Of a DNA stretch of 64,000 nt, positions 22,336 to 31,418 are shown piece by piece (positions within the stretch are counted from its first letter, which is position 1; each line of letters begins with the position of its first letter). A program made the position numbers and the translations under genes. Origin of the DNA: Mesorhizobium australicum (lineage in GTDB: Bacteria; Pseudomonadota; Alphaproteobacteria; Rhizobiales; Rhizobiaceae); the NCBI RefSeq assembly GCF_900177325.1, contig NZ_FXBL01000004.1, forward strand, positions 5,027,501-5,091,500. The letters run 5' to 3'. Below the pieces are notes generated by a model that was given only the letters and a program-made list of their open reading frames with translations, was not told where the DNA came from and did no database searches.

Positions 22336-23435
22336 CGCCTGTGACCAGCCCCCGCATCGCCAAGCTGCAGACCTTGCTCCAGGCCGCCGATCTGCCTGCT
22401 GTCGCCTTCGTGCCGGGACCGAACTTCTACTATCTGACAGGCGTTCACCTGCACCTGATGGAGCGGCCAACGATCCTGATCGTCACCGCCGAGGGTGCGA
22501 TCCACGCAGCGATCCCTGCCCTGGAGCGTGACCGCTGGAACGCCGACATGCCCAAGGCCGAGACCGTCTTCTGGCAGGATTCCGAAGGCTACGCCGACGC
22601 GCTCACCACGCTGGCCCGCCAGACCGGACTCGACCGGCTTGGCGTGGAATCAGGCCGGATGCGGCATTTCGAGGCCGCCGCGCTGGAGGCCGCCTTCGGC
22701 TTCAGGATCGTCGATGCCAGCAAGGCGCTTGCGAAGCTGCGCCTGATCAAGGAGCCCGAGGAACTCGCAGCGATGGAGCGCGCCATCCGCATCAGCGAGG
22801 CCGCCCTAGAGGACACCCTGCCGCGGATCGTCGCCGGCATGTCGGAAACCGAAATCCGCGCACGGCTCAACATCGCCATGCTGGAACGCGGCGCCGACGG
22901 ACCGGCCTACGACCTGATCGTGCTGACCGGAGGCGCCTCGGCCGATTGCCATGGCGTCCCGTCGCCAGACCGGCGCGTGGCCAGAGGCGACGCCCTGCTG
23001 TTCGACTGGGGCGCGGCTGCGGGCGGCTACGCGGCGGACCTGACGCGGACCTTCTTCGTCGAGACCGTCTCGAAGGCCCACCGCGACATCTACCAGACCG
23101 TGCTCGACGCCAACCGGCTGGGTCTCTCGACGGCCGCTCCGGGCGTGACCTACGACGCGCTCGACACCGCCGTGCTGAGACTGCTGGCAGACAGGGGCTA
23201 TGCCGACATGATCCGGCACAAGACCGGACACGGCCTCGGCCTCGACGTCCACGAGGCGCCGCAGGTGATGGTCGGCAACCGCGAAACGATGTCGCCCGGC
23301 ACCGTCTTCACCATCGAGCCCGGCCTCTACCGTCCGGACAATCTCGGGGTGCGAATCGAGGACGACGTGGTCGTCACGGAGACCGGTGCGAGGTCCCTAT
23401 CGGTCATGTCGCGGGAGCTGCGGATCATCGGCTGA
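22332..23435 (+). CDS. M24 family metallopeptidase (Xaa-Pro dipeptidase-like)
   Basis: A 367-aa pita-bread enzyme with a creatinase-like N-terminal domain and a catalytic C-terminal half. All five metal ligands seem present: the Asp pair in DWGAAAGGYAADLTR, His in TGHGLGLDVHE, Glu in FTIEPG and Glu in RIEDDV. That argues for a metal-dependent peptidase rather than metal-free creatinase. GTG overlaps the GntR stop by 4 bp. In context it may hydrolyse an amide or dipeptide product of the HyuAB reaction. Confidence 0.85.
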   Translation: MTPVTSPRIAKLQTLLQAADLPAVAFVPGPNFYYLTGVHLHLMERPTILIVTAEGAIHAAIPALERDRWNADMPKAETVFWQDSEGYADALTTLARQTGLDRLGVESGRMRHFEAAALEAAFGFRIVDASKALAKLRLIKEPEELAAMERAIRISEAALEDTLPRIVAGMSETEIRARLNIAMLERGADGPAYDLIVLTGGASADCHGVPSPDRRVARGDALLFDWGAAAGGYAADLTRTFFVETVSKAHRDIYQTVLDANRLGLSTAAPGVTYDALDTAVLRLLADRGYADMIRHKTGHGLGLDVHEAPQVMVGNRETMSPGTVFTIEPGLYRPDNLGVRIEDDVVVTETGARSLSVMSRELRIIG

Positions 23436-23490
23436 GGGTAGCGTGGGCGAGCGGGCCTGACGTCAGCGGCAAGCGGCTTCGAGCAGGATT

Positions 23491-23523
23491 CACATACGTG
23501 TCGAATGTCCGCCCAAGGCGGAC
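23491..23523. promoter_or_regulatory. CACATACGTG operator and adjacent hairpin upstream of the CoA-transferase gene
   Basis: CACATACGTG at 23491-23500 differs by one base from the CACATATGTG palindrome found before every other operon of this locus. It is followed by a 7-bp hairpin (GTCCGCC-CAA-GGCGGAC, 23507-23523), possibly a terminator for the upstream M24 gene but without a T run. The CaiB start is 158 bp downstream. Confidence 0.5.
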
Positions 23524-23657
23524 AGGGTGTTGGCGATGTTCGGAACGCTGGTTAGGTGTGCGACGAGATGGCGGCGCATGAGACGTCGGCCGTCCGGAAA
23601 CGCTAACCGAGAGGGTCACGGCGTATCGCGAAGATGCGGAACGCCGGGCGGAACCAT

Positions 23658-24890
23658 ATGGCACAGGCCGGAGCATTGGCGGGGATTCGCGTCCTGGACC
23701 TCACCCAGGCTCTCGCCGGGCCTTTTTGCACGCAGATACTAGCCGACCATGGCGCAGATGTCGTCAAGATCGAGCCGCCGGTCAGCGGGGACATGGCGCG
23801 GCTTTCGGGCCCCTATCATCCCGACGACCGGCAGAAGACCGAATCCGGCTACTTCCACAGCATCAACCGCAACAAGCGCAGCGTCGTCATCGATCTCAAG
23901 ACCCCGGACGGGCGAGACCTGCTGCTGCGCATGCTGCCCGACTTCGACGTGGTGGTGGAGAACTTCCGGACCGGCGTAATGGACCGCTTCGGTCTCTCCT
24001 ACGAGACGCTTCGAGCAGCTCATCCGAAGGTGGTCTACGGCACAATTCGCGGCTTCGGCGACCCACGTTCCGGCGAAAGTCCCTATTCGGACTGGCCGGC
24101 CTTCGATGTCGTCGCCCAGGCAATGGGCGGCATGATCGGCGTCACGGGGGCGGATGCGGTCCACCCCGTCAAGGTAGGGCCCGGTGTCGGCGACACGATA
24201 CCCGCGCTTTATCTTGCGATCGGAATCCTGGCCGCGGTTCTGCGCGCGAGGGAGACGGGGCAGGGGCAGTTCGTCGACGTCTCCATGGTGGATGCGATCC
24301 TTGCCGTGACCGAGAGGATCGTCCACCAGAATTCCTTCGGCGGCAAGGTCGCCCTGCCGGAAGGCAACCATCACCCTTTCATCGTGCCGTTCGGACTGTT
24401 CTCCGCCCGTGACGGCCATGTCGCGCTCGCCTGCCACAACGACGCATTCTTCGGCGTCCTCTGCAAGTCGCTGGATGCGGATGCGGTTCTGGAAAATCCG
24501 ATCGTAAGGACAAAGGAGAGCCGCACCGAGAACCGGGCCGCCGCGATCGCGCTGATCGACGAGATGACGCGCCGGTTCACCAAGGCCGAGCTCAACGAGC
24601 GGCTCGGCGGCAAGGTCCCGTTCGGCCCGGTCTACCAGATCGACGAAATCGAGCGCGATCGGCATTTCACCGTCCGTGAAATGATCGCGGAGATCGAGTG
24701 CCCTCCGATCCAGGGCAAGATGCGGATTGCCGGCGTGCCGATAAAGTTCAGCGACACGCCCGGCAGCGTCAGGACGCGAGGTCCGCGCCAAGGCGAGCAC
24801 ACCGCCGAGGTTCTGGCGGCGTCCGGCCTGTCGGACGCCGAGATGAAGAGCCTGAAGGAGAGGGGCGTCATCGGCGGTGACTTCGGCTGA
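23658..24890 (+). CDS. CaiB/BaiF family (class III) CoA-transferase
   Basis: A 410-aa cytoplasmic enzyme that moves CoA from a donor thioester to a carboxylic acid. It opens LAGIRVLDLTQALAGPFCTQ, and GVGDTIPALYLAIG holds the Asp expected to form the aspartyl-CoA thioester. ATG 23658 is used; ATG 23634 is an alternative. Given the Mcl1-like lyase, MaoC and acyl-CoA dehydrogenase nearby, the acceptor may be a short branched dicarboxylate such as methylsuccinate or itaconate (inference). Confidence 0.88.
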   Translation: MAQAGALAGIRVLDLTQALAGPFCTQILADHGADVVKIEPPVSGDMARLSGPYHPDDRQKTESGYFHSINRNKRSVVIDLKTPDGRDLLLRMLPDFDVVVENFRTGVMDRFGLSYETLRAAHPKVVYGTIRGFGDPRSGESPYSDWPAFDVVAQAMGGMIGVTGADAVHPVKVGPGVGDTIPALYLAIGILAAVLRARETGQGQFVDVSMVDAILAVTERIVHQNSFGGKVALPEGNHHPFIVPFGLFSARDGHVALACHNDAFFGVLCKSLDADAVLENPIVRTKESRTENRAAAIALIDEMTRRFTKAELNERLGGKVPFGPVYQIDEIERDRHFTVREMIAEIECPPIQGKMRIAGVPIKFSDTPGSVRTRGPRQGEHTAEVLAASGLSDAEMKSLKERGVIGGDFG

Positions 24891-25021
24891 CGACCGGGTC
24901 GGGTTCTCCATCGCTCGTTCGCGCCCTCCAGATCAAAAGACGGCAGATTCACGAGAACGCCATTCCTGGCCGCGCGCCAAACGGCGCCCACGAAGGTTCC
25001 GGCCTTGCTGGACAAGTCGAA

Positions 25022-25060
25022 CACATATGTGATCTGTCTTCGCCGGTTCCGTTAACCGGC
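25022..25060. promoter_or_regulatory. CACATATGTG operator upstream of the iclR-type gene
   Basis: A perfect 10-bp palindrome CACATATGTG at 25022-25031, with a GCCGGTT/AACCGGC hairpin 10 bases later (25042-25060). It is 88 bp before the IclR start, as expected for autoregulation. Confidence 0.6.
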
Positions 25061-25118
25061 TGTTCTCGATACGGATCCGGTGGAGAGTGCCGTCGCGTTC
25101 GACCTGGAGGAGATCGAA

Positions 25119-25928
25119 ATGTCCTATGAGCAATTCGAAGGCTCGGTGATCGTGCCGGGGCTTCCGGTGCGCGACAAGACGGTCAAATCGGCGCGCAGGA
25201 CCATCGAGCTGCTCGAGTTCTTCGTCGAGCATCGTCGGCCTGCCAACCTCCTGACGATCTCCCAGGCCCTCCGCTATCCGGCATCGAGCACGGCGGCGCT
25301 GGCGAAGAGCCTGACCGTTCTCGGCTATCTTCACTACGATTCCAGCACCCGCACCTATTTCCCGACCCTCCGCATATCGCTCCTCGGCGGCTGGCTGCAG
25401 GATCAGTATTTTTCCGACACCAAGACGCTCGACCTGATGAATGCGATCGCCAAGGAAACGCGACAGACCGTGATTCTGGCGATGCAGTCCGGCATTCACG
25501 TCCAGTATCTGATGGTGATCCAGGGGCATGAGCACCTGCGCGCCTACACCCGGATCGGCTCGCTGCGGCCGATCTGCCGGGCCTCGACCGGATTGATGCT
25601 GCTGACCCTGGCGCCGGTGGAAGCGCTGCGCGGGATCGTCAACCACGCCAACTCGCTGGAAAAGGAGCCGTCGGCGCGCGTCATGTTCAAGGACCTGGTC
25701 AAGGAACTCGACGAGTGCCGCGCCCGGGGATACGCGACGACGTCGGGCAACGTCACGCCGGGCCTCGGAACTGTCGCGATGCTGCTGCCGAGATCGGAGA
25801 GGCACGTGCCCCTCGTCATCGCCGTCGGCGGCCCGCTGGAGGCGCAGCGGGAGGAGATGCCGGACTGGATACGCATCATGCGGGACCGGATCGCGGACTA
25901 CTATCCAAAGCTCACCAGAACGGTCTGA
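25119..25928 (+). CDS. IclR family transcriptional regulator
   Basis: A 269-aa regulator with an N-terminal winged helix (about 20-80; KSARRTIELLEFFVEH then NLLTISQALRYPASSTAAL) and a C-terminal GAF-like effector domain ending in ERHVPLVIAVGGPLEAQREE. ATG 25119 has GGAGGAGA 5-7 bases upstream; a GTG at 25080 is weaker. It lies inside the catabolic locus whose promoters all carry CACATATGTG-like palindromes, including its own, so it is the obvious candidate for their regulator. The effector is probably a pathway intermediate. Confidence 0.87.
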   Translation: MSYEQFEGSVIVPGLPVRDKTVKSARRTIELLEFFVEHRRPANLLTISQALRYPASSTAALAKSLTVLGYLHYDSSTRTYFPTLRISLLGGWLQDQYFSDTKTLDLMNAIAKETRQTVILAMQSGIHVQYLMVIQGHEHLRAYTRIGSLRPICRASTGLMLLTLAPVEALRGIVNHANSLEKEPSARVMFKDLVKELDECRARGYATTSGNVTPGLGTVAMLLPRSERHVPLVIAVGGPLEAQREEMPDWIRIMRDRIADYYPKLTRTV

Positions 25929-26032
25929 GTTTCTGCGCCCCGGCATGGCCCGGAGGCAGGGAGTAACTGGCTTCCGGAAGCCTGCCCCAGCCTACGCTTC
26001 CCGACGGTCACAGGGACGGAATCGCACATGAA

Positions 26033-26042
26033 CACATATGTG
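26033..26042. promoter_or_regulatory. CACATATGTG operator upstream of dctP
   Basis: A perfect copy of the palindrome, within the context GAACACATATGTGC, 111 bp before the TRAP binding-protein start. A partial half-site (CACATG) lies 8 bp earlier. Confidence 0.6.
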
Positions 26043-26152
26043 CTTTGGCCCTCCGAGGAGCCTGTCCAGGGTGAAGCGAGCCGGCAAACCCAATAGATTG
26101 GGCTTCCGGTTGCCGGCTCAGCGGCCCCGACAGGACCATTTCGGAGGAGATC

Positions 26153-27175
26153 ATGAAAACCACAACTGGCGGCGGTTTCGCCGTCCTCGCCTTGCTCGGC
26201 GGCCTGCTTTCCGCAAGCACCGCCATCGCCCAGGATCACACGATGCGCATCTCGCTCGACACGGGGGCGAACTCCAGCCGTGTCATCTGGGTCCAGAAAT
26301 TCGCGGACGCGGTGGAGAGCCGATCGAACGGCCGTATCGACACCCAGGTCTTCCATAGCGGCCAGCTTTTCCGTGATGTCGACGTGCCGAAGGCGATCCG
26401 CCAGGGCAATGTCCAGATGGGCGTGCCGGGCAGCTGGCAGCTGGGCGGCTTCGATCCGCGCATGAACATGTTCCAGCTTCCGGTCATGTACGGGCGCTCG
26501 GCCGATGTCGTTCACGAACTGGTCGACGGTCCGCTCGGCCAGAACCTTGCCAAGTCGATTGGCGAGCGACTGGGTGTCGAGGTCATCGGGAACTGGCTCG
26601 ATCTCGATGCCGGCTCGGTCTTTACCACGACGAAGAAAATCGAAACGCATGGCGACTTCTCGGGCCTGACGATCCGCTTTCCCGGCGGCGCCGCCATCGA
26701 AGAGAAACTGAAGGTGCTGGGCGCGGTGCCCGTGCGGGTTCCTTTCCCCGACGTGCCGATGGGCCTTCAGCGCGGCAACTTCCAGGGTCTCGTGTCGACG
26801 GCCAACACGGTCGTGTCCGCCAAGCTCTGGGAGTCGGGCATCAAATACGGCTACCTTGAAGCAAACTCGCGCGATCAGTTCATCCCGATGGTGTCCAAGG
26901 ATTTCTGGAGCGGCCTTCCCGACGACCTGAAGCAGATCGTCACGGAAGAATGGAGCAAGATGATCCCGCTGGCGCGCGAGGACGTCCTGCTGCAGGCGGG
27001 CAAGGACGCGGAGACGCTGAAGCAGAACGGCGTCGAGCTGGTCGAACCCAGCGAGTCGGAAATTGCCGCGACACGCGAGATTCTGATGCAGAAGCAGGAA
27101 GAAATCACCAAGACGCTGGGGATCGAAGCCGACTTCGTGAAGAGCGTGAGCGCGGCGCTCGGCGAGAGCCAATAG
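26153..27175 (+). CDS. dctP: TRAP transporter substrate-binding protein DctP
   Basis: A 340-aa periplasmic receptor. A Sec signal peptide ends near STAIAQ, and the mature part starts DHTMRISLDTGANSSRVIW. The conserved DctP helix RFPGGAAIEEKLKVLGAVPV lies near residue 175, including the Arg that normally salt-bridges the substrate carboxylate. GGAGGAGATC precedes the ATG. The membrane subunits are encoded convergently (27465-29275). Ligand probably an organic acid (family knowledge). Confidence 0.9.
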   Translation: MKTTTGGGFAVLALLGGLLSASTAIAQDHTMRISLDTGANSSRVIWVQKFADAVESRSNGRIDTQVFHSGQLFRDVDVPKAIRQGNVQMGVPGSWQLGGFDPRMNMFQLPVMYGRSADVVHELVDGPLGQNLAKSIGERLGVEVIGNWLDLDAGSVFTTTKKIETHGDFSGLTIRFPGGAAIEEKLKVLGAVPVRVPFPDVPMGLQRGNFQGLVSTANTVVSAKLWESGIKYGYLEANSRDQFIPMVSKDFWSGLPDDLKQIVTEEWSKMIPLAREDVLLQAGKDAETLKQNGVELVEPSESEIAATREILMQKQEEITKTLGIEADFVKSVSAALGESQ

Positions 27176-27212
27176 CACCTCGCAGAACGGATCCGACATC
27201 GGGTCGAAATGA

Positions 27213-27247
27213 AGCCGTCGCCGGCCCACCGGCGGCGGCTTTCTTTT
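27213..27247 (+). terminator. Rho-independent terminator after dctP
   Basis: AGCCGTCGCCGG (27213-27224) pairs with CCGGCGGCGGCT (27229-27240) around a CCCA loop, with one G-T pair, followed by TTCTTTT. It is 37 bp past the dctP stop. Confidence 0.85.
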
Positions 27248-27403
27248 GCGCCGGCGCTACGCATCGAAGGTATCGCGAGCGCCGAAGCGGCAAGCTCCCG
27301 ACGACCACTGCAGTTCAAAGCTGCGCAGCGATGCGCGGTCGTCGCCTCCAATGCAACTCGTCCGAGCCTTCGGGATCGATGCCGCAGCAGGCTGTAACGA
27401 AAG

Positions 27404-27435
27404 CGGAGCGGCGGGTGTCGAACCGCGCCGCTCCG
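27404..27435 (-). terminator. Probable terminator of the dctQM operon
   Basis: CGGAGCGGCG and CGCCGCTCCG form a perfect 10-bp stem with a 12-base loop. On the minus strand it lies about 30 bp past the dctM stop and is followed by CTTTCGTT, a weak U-tract. The rest of the 27176-27464 gap shows nothing else. Confidence 0.55.
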
Positions 27436-27464
27436 TTGTTGCCTGTCGGGATATGCGCCGGCAG

Positions 27465-28742
27465 CTATGGTCCGTAGACCATCTCTGGCAGCCACAGGGT
27501 GAGGCCGGGAATGAACGCGACCAGCAGCAGCAGGCCAAGCATAAGGACCACGAACGGCCATATGCCGGCGTTCACCTCGGACGTCGTGCCCTTGGAGATC
27601 GCCGCAAGCACATAGAGGTTGAGCCCGACAGGAGGCGTGATCGCCGCGATCTCCATGTTGATCGCCATGAGGATTCCGAAATGGATCGGGCTGATGTCGT
27701 AGGCGCCCAGCAGCGGAATGAGGATCGGCGTCGTGATCAGCAGGATCGAGGCGATCTCCAGGATCGTTCCCAGCACGATCAGGATCAGCATGACGATGAC
27801 GATGAACTGCCACGGCTGGAGATTGAGAGAACTCGTCCACTCGACCAGCCGCGCCGGCACTCCGGATTCGGTTACCCAGTGGCCGAACACCATCGCGGTC
27901 ATGATGATGAGGATGATCGCCGAGACGCTGTAGATCGACTCCCCGATCACTGAGATCGTCTCCCTCAGCTTCACGCCGCGATAGACGAAGATGCTCAGGA
28001 TGAGCGAGACGAACGCCGCGGCCACCGCGGAATCCGTGATCGTCAGCAGCCCGCCATAGATGCCGACCGCGATCACGATCGGCACCAGAAGCGCGGGAGC
28101 CGCGCGCAGGGCAAGCACGCCGATCTCGCCGGCGGACTGCCGAGGCTCCGCCGGCAGATTGCGGACGCGGGCCATCACGATGACGTAGATTGCCAGCAGC
28201 AGGGCCTGCATCAGCCCCGGTATGACCGCCGCGAGGAACAGCCTCGGCACGCTTTCCTCGGCAAGAATGGCGTAGAGGATGAGCGGCAGGCTCGGTGGGA
28301 TCAGAATGCCGAGCGTGCCGCCGGCGCCGAGAAGGCCCGTCGAGAACGGACGGCCGTAGCCCTTGGCGAGCATGGACGGCAGAAGCAGCACGCCCATCGC
28401 CAGCGCTGTCGTGACGCTCGAGCCGGAGATGGTCGCGAACATCGTGCACGCGGCGACGGCGACGAGCCCCAGTCCGCCGCGCATCCAGCCGATGAGTCCG
28501 ATCGCAAGATCGACCAGCGACTTCGCGACGCCGCCCCGCTGCATGAAGACGGCCGCCATGCCGAAGAACGGCAGGGACATCAGCAGGTCGTTGTTCAGCT
28601 CGTCGATCATCTTTTGCGCGACGAGCGTGAGGGACATGTGGCCCTCGGCAACGATCAGGACCGAGACCGAGGCGCCGAGCACCACGAAGAGCGGCGTGCC
28701 GAGATAAAGCAGCACGAAAAAGAGAACGAGCAGGAGCAGCAT
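27465..28742 (-). CDS. dctM: TRAP transporter large permease DctM
   Basis: A 425-aa inner-membrane protein with about 12 hydrophobic helices, the ion-coupled channel of a TRAP importer. Family landmarks include MSLPFFGMAAVFMQRGGVA, TISGSSVTTALAMG, GGTLGILIPPSLPLI and the C-terminal AAITPPVGLNLYVL. The ATG shares one base with the dctQ stop (TGATG). The operon runs toward dctP, which is on the opposite strand. Confidence 0.92.
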   Translation of the reverse strand: MLLLLVLFFVLLYLGTPLFVVLGASVSVLIVAEGHMSLTLVAQKMIDELNNDLLMSLPFFGMAAVFMQRGGVAKSLVDLAIGLIGWMRGGLGLVAVAACTMFATISGSSVTTALAMGVLLLPSMLAKGYGRPFSTGLLGAGGTLGILIPPSLPLILYAILAEESVPRLFLAAVIPGLMQALLLAIYVIVMARVRNLPAEPRQSAGEIGVLALRAAPALLVPIVIAVGIYGGLLTITDSAVAAAFVSLILSIFVYRGVKLRETISVIGESIYSVSAIILIIMTAMVFGHWVTESGVPARLVEWTSSLNLQPWQFIVIVMLILIVLGTILEIASILLITTPILIPLLGAYDISPIHFGILMAINMEIAAITPPVGLNLYVLAAISKGTTSEVNAGIWPFVVLMLGLLLLVAFIPGLTLWLPEMVYGP

Positions 28743-29275
28743 CAGACCGACTCGCTCCCGCTCGCAGGGGCGGCGTGTTCGGGCTCGAGCCCGGGGACGT
28801 CCCGTCCTGCCGCGAGATAGGCCAGCCGGATCGCGTAGAAGACCGACATGATCAGGAAGCTGGCGGGAAGTGCGGCGTAGTAGATCCACATCGGGAATTG
28901 CAGGGACGTAACGGACCTCTCTCCGATGTCCCACGCATCATAGGTGATCTTGTATCCGTAGTACGCGATGGCGCCGCAGAACGTCAGGGATATCAGGACA
29001 TTGAGCGTCTCGACATATCGCAGCGGCCTGCCCTTCAGCGTGGCGAAGATGCTGTCGACGCGGATGTGTTTGCCCTCGGCGGCCAGGGTCGACGCGGTCA
29101 GCAGCGACGCCCAGACCAGGAGGTAGATGAAGACCTCGTAGATCCACGGTCGCATTCCGGGCGGATACAGTACCTGCGCGAAGATCTGGTAGGTCGGCAG
29201 CGCGAGCGCCGCGAACGCCAGTAGTCCGGCGATCCAGTTCAGGATACGGATTGCAATGGCAACATAGGCATTCAT
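28742..29275 (-). CDS. dctQ: TRAP transporter small permease DctQ
   Basis: A 177-aa protein with four hydrophobic helices. It has the DctQ pattern of a helix followed by AEGKHIRVDSIFATLKGR in the cytoplasmic loop and ends with a charged tail. ATG 29275 has CGGGAGGGA upstream; the longer frame starts lack one. It is the first gene of the dctQM operon and shares its upstream region with the GMC gene. Confidence 0.88.
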   Translation of the reverse strand: MNAYVAIAIRILNWIAGLLAFAALALPTYQIFAQVLYPPGMRPWIYEVFIYLLVWASLLTASTLAAEGKHIRVDSIFATLKGRPLRYVETLNVLISLTFCGAIAYYGYKITYDAWDIGERSVTSLQFPMWIYYAALPASFLIMSVFYAIRLAYLAAGRDVPGLEPEHAAPASGSESV

Positions 29276-29724
29276 GGACGGTCCCTCCCGGCTCGCCCGG
29301 TCCTCGCTTGCGATGCGAACTCGCATCCCGGACGACTGCCCGCCGATGGAGTCGGGCCGGCGGCCCATCATCGTCACAGCACGCTTGACGAGGATCAGGC
29401 CACGTCGCTCGACCGGCGGGCGTGTCTATCAGCCATCATCTGGCGACCGGCCTGACAAGGGCTGGAGCCCGACGCCGAAAGGCAAACCACATATGTATTT
29501 TGACGCCCGGACGGCTCGACACCGCCCGTTTCGCGGGTCTTTCGCGTTCCTGAGACGATGTCAGGCATGGAAGACGATCTGGACTGCCCGCTTCGCGGAC
29601 GACCGGCGGCATCCCCTCCGGGGCGTCGAAGAAACACATTCGTGTCCTGATTGCCGCCCCAGCCCACCGATGTTGATCGGTCGCTGCGTTCTCGCCCAAA
29701 TGCATCGCAAATGGGAGGAACGGT
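29276..29724. promoter_or_regulatory. 449-bp divergent control region with two operator copies
   Basis: No convincing gene is present. Two copies of the locus operator occur: CACATATGTA at 29488-29497 and CACATTCGTG at 29635-29644 (one and two bases off the consensus). They are 147 bp apart, close to 14 helical turns, and flank the region from which both dctQM (minus) and the GMC gene (plus) must start. A looped repressor complex is possible. Confidence 0.55.
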
Positions 29725-31317
29725 ATGTACGACTACGTGATCATCGGCGCGGGATCGGCTGGCTGCGTGATCGCCAACAGGCTGAGCGCGGATCCTTCCA
29801 TACGCGTTCTGTTGCTGGAGGCCGGGTCCGAGCCGTCCGACCCGTGGATCAAGATCCCGGCCGGCATGGCGAGAATGTACCTGCCGGGCAAGAACAACTG
29901 GGGCTACATGTCCCTGCCGGAGCCCGGCCTGAACAATCGCGAAATCTACTGGCCGCGCGGCAAGGTGCTGGGCGGCACCAGCGCGATCAACGGTATGCTC
30001 TACGTCCGCGGCCATCCGCTGGATTTCGACGACTGGGCTCAGCGCGGCAATTTCGGCTGGAGCTGGGACGACCTGCTGCCGCTATTCAAGCGAGGCGAGG
30101 ACTACCAGTTCGGAGCGACGGGCGAGCATGGCGCCGGCGGGGAGCTGTCGGTGACGGAACCGGTGATGAAGCTGCCTTTCTCGCAGGCGTTCATCGAGGC
30201 CGCGGCCAAGTGCGGACACAAGGTGAATGAGGACTTCAACAGCGGCGATCAGGACGGCGTCGGGTTTCTTCACTTCACGATCAGGAACGGCTCGCGCAAC
30301 TCGACCTACGACGCCTTCGTCAAGCCGATCCGCCATCGGCGGAATCTCGACATCGTCACCGACGCGTTCGCGGAGAGGATCGTCATCCGCGAGGGGCGCG
30401 CATGCGGCGTGGAATACAGTCTGGGCGGGGAACGCAGGACAGCCGAGGCGCGCCGCGAGATCGTGCTCAGCGGCGGAGTCATCAATTCGCCCCAGCTCCT
30501 GATGCTGTCCGGTATCGGTCCGGCCGCCCATCTCAAGGAGTTCGGCATAGAGCCGATCGTGGACCTTCCCGGCGTCGGGCAGAACCTGCACGACCATCTC
30601 TACACGAACCTGGTCTTCGAGGTGGAGCCGGCATCCTCGGTGAACAGCAGGATCCGGGGAGCCGCAGCCTATCTCGAAGGCCTGAAATACGTCCTGGCAA
30701 AGACCGGCAACCTTACCAGCGGCTCCTCGCAGACATCCCTCTTCGCCCGGGTCATGCCCGGCGCCGACAGGCCCGACATCCAGATCAACTCGCGGCCTCT
30801 GAGCTTCGAGTTCTCGAAGGGCAAGATCGAGGTCGGCAAGGCCCCTGCCGTAACGGTTTCCGTCTGCCAGCTCCGTCCTCATTCCCGCGGCGAGGTGCGT
30901 CTCACATCGCCCGATCCGCGGGCGGCGCCCAGCATGATCGCCAACTATATGAAGGAGGAATGGGATCGGCTGACCATGATCGGCGGCGTCCGCATGGCGG
31001 AGCAGATCGTGTCCACAGAGCCCGTCGCCTCACGCATCGTCGGCCGCAGGGCTCCGGCGGAGGAACTCGTCACCGACGACGAGATCCTCGCCTACATCCG
31101 CCAGAGCGCGCAGTCGGTCTACCATCCCGTGGGCACATGCAAGATGGGCAACGATGCGCTGGCGGTCGTCGATCACCGGCTGCGCGTGCGCGGCGTGGCG
31201 GGTCTGCGCGTCGCCGACGCGGCCATCATGCCGGTCATCACCTCGGGAAACACCAACGCGCCGGCTATCGTCATCGGCGAGAAAGCCTCCGACCTCTTGA
31301 ACGAAGATCGGCGCTGA
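29725..31317 (+). CDS. GMC family FAD-dependent alcohol dehydrogenase (choline dehydrogenase-like)
   Basis: A 530-aa flavoenzyme that oxidises a primary alcohol to an aldehyde. It begins YDYVIIGAGSAGCVIANRLS (ADP-binding, residues 2-21), contains the GMC signature around YWPRGKVLGGTSAINGMLYV, and has the catalytic His in SVYHPVGTCKMG near 465. There is no signal peptide, so it is cytoplasmic or membrane-associated. A strong GGGAGGAA precedes the ATG. The aldehyde dehydrogenase at 36346 is the likely next step. Confidence 0.9.
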   Translation: MYDYVIIGAGSAGCVIANRLSADPSIRVLLLEAGSEPSDPWIKIPAGMARMYLPGKNNWGYMSLPEPGLNNREIYWPRGKVLGGTSAINGMLYVRGHPLDFDDWAQRGNFGWSWDDLLPLFKRGEDYQFGATGEHGAGGELSVTEPVMKLPFSQAFIEAAAKCGHKVNEDFNSGDQDGVGFLHFTIRNGSRNSTYDAFVKPIRHRRNLDIVTDAFAERIVIREGRACGVEYSLGGERRTAEARREIVLSGGVINSPQLLMLSGIGPAAHLKEFGIEPIVDLPGVGQNLHDHLYTNLVFEVEPASSVNSRIRGAAAYLEGLKYVLAKTGNLTSGSSQTSLFARVMPGADRPDIQINSRPLSFEFSKGKIEVGKAPAVTVSVCQLRPHSRGEVRLTSPDPRAAPSMIANYMKEEWDRLTMIGGVRMAEQIVSTEPVASRIVGRRAPAEELVTDDEILAYIRQSAQSVYHPVGTCKMGNDALAVVDHRLRVRGVAGLRVADAAIMPVITSGNTNAPAIVIGEKASDLLNEDRR

Positions 31318-31381
31318 CTGCGTACTACCGCGGGAGCGGATGCTACATTCGCATAGGCTCCCGGGCAGAATGCCGGCCGAA

Positions 31382-31410
31382 CGGCACGCCTCCACGGCGA
31401 AGGCGTGCCG
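31382..31410. terminator. Hairpin between convergent GMC and citE-like genes
   Basis: CGGCACGCCT (31382-31391) and AGGCGTGCCG (31401-31410) form a perfect 10-bp stem with a 9-base loop in the gap between converging genes. There is no clear T run, so termination is likely but unproven. Confidence 0.5.
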
Positions 31411-31418
31411 GCAGCCGG

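Noticed and set aside
22332..23435. Creatinase, suggesting creatinine/N-methylhydantoin catabolism with HyuAB
   Set aside because: All metal ligands of M24 peptidases appear present, whereas creatinase lacks them; the peptidase call is safer.
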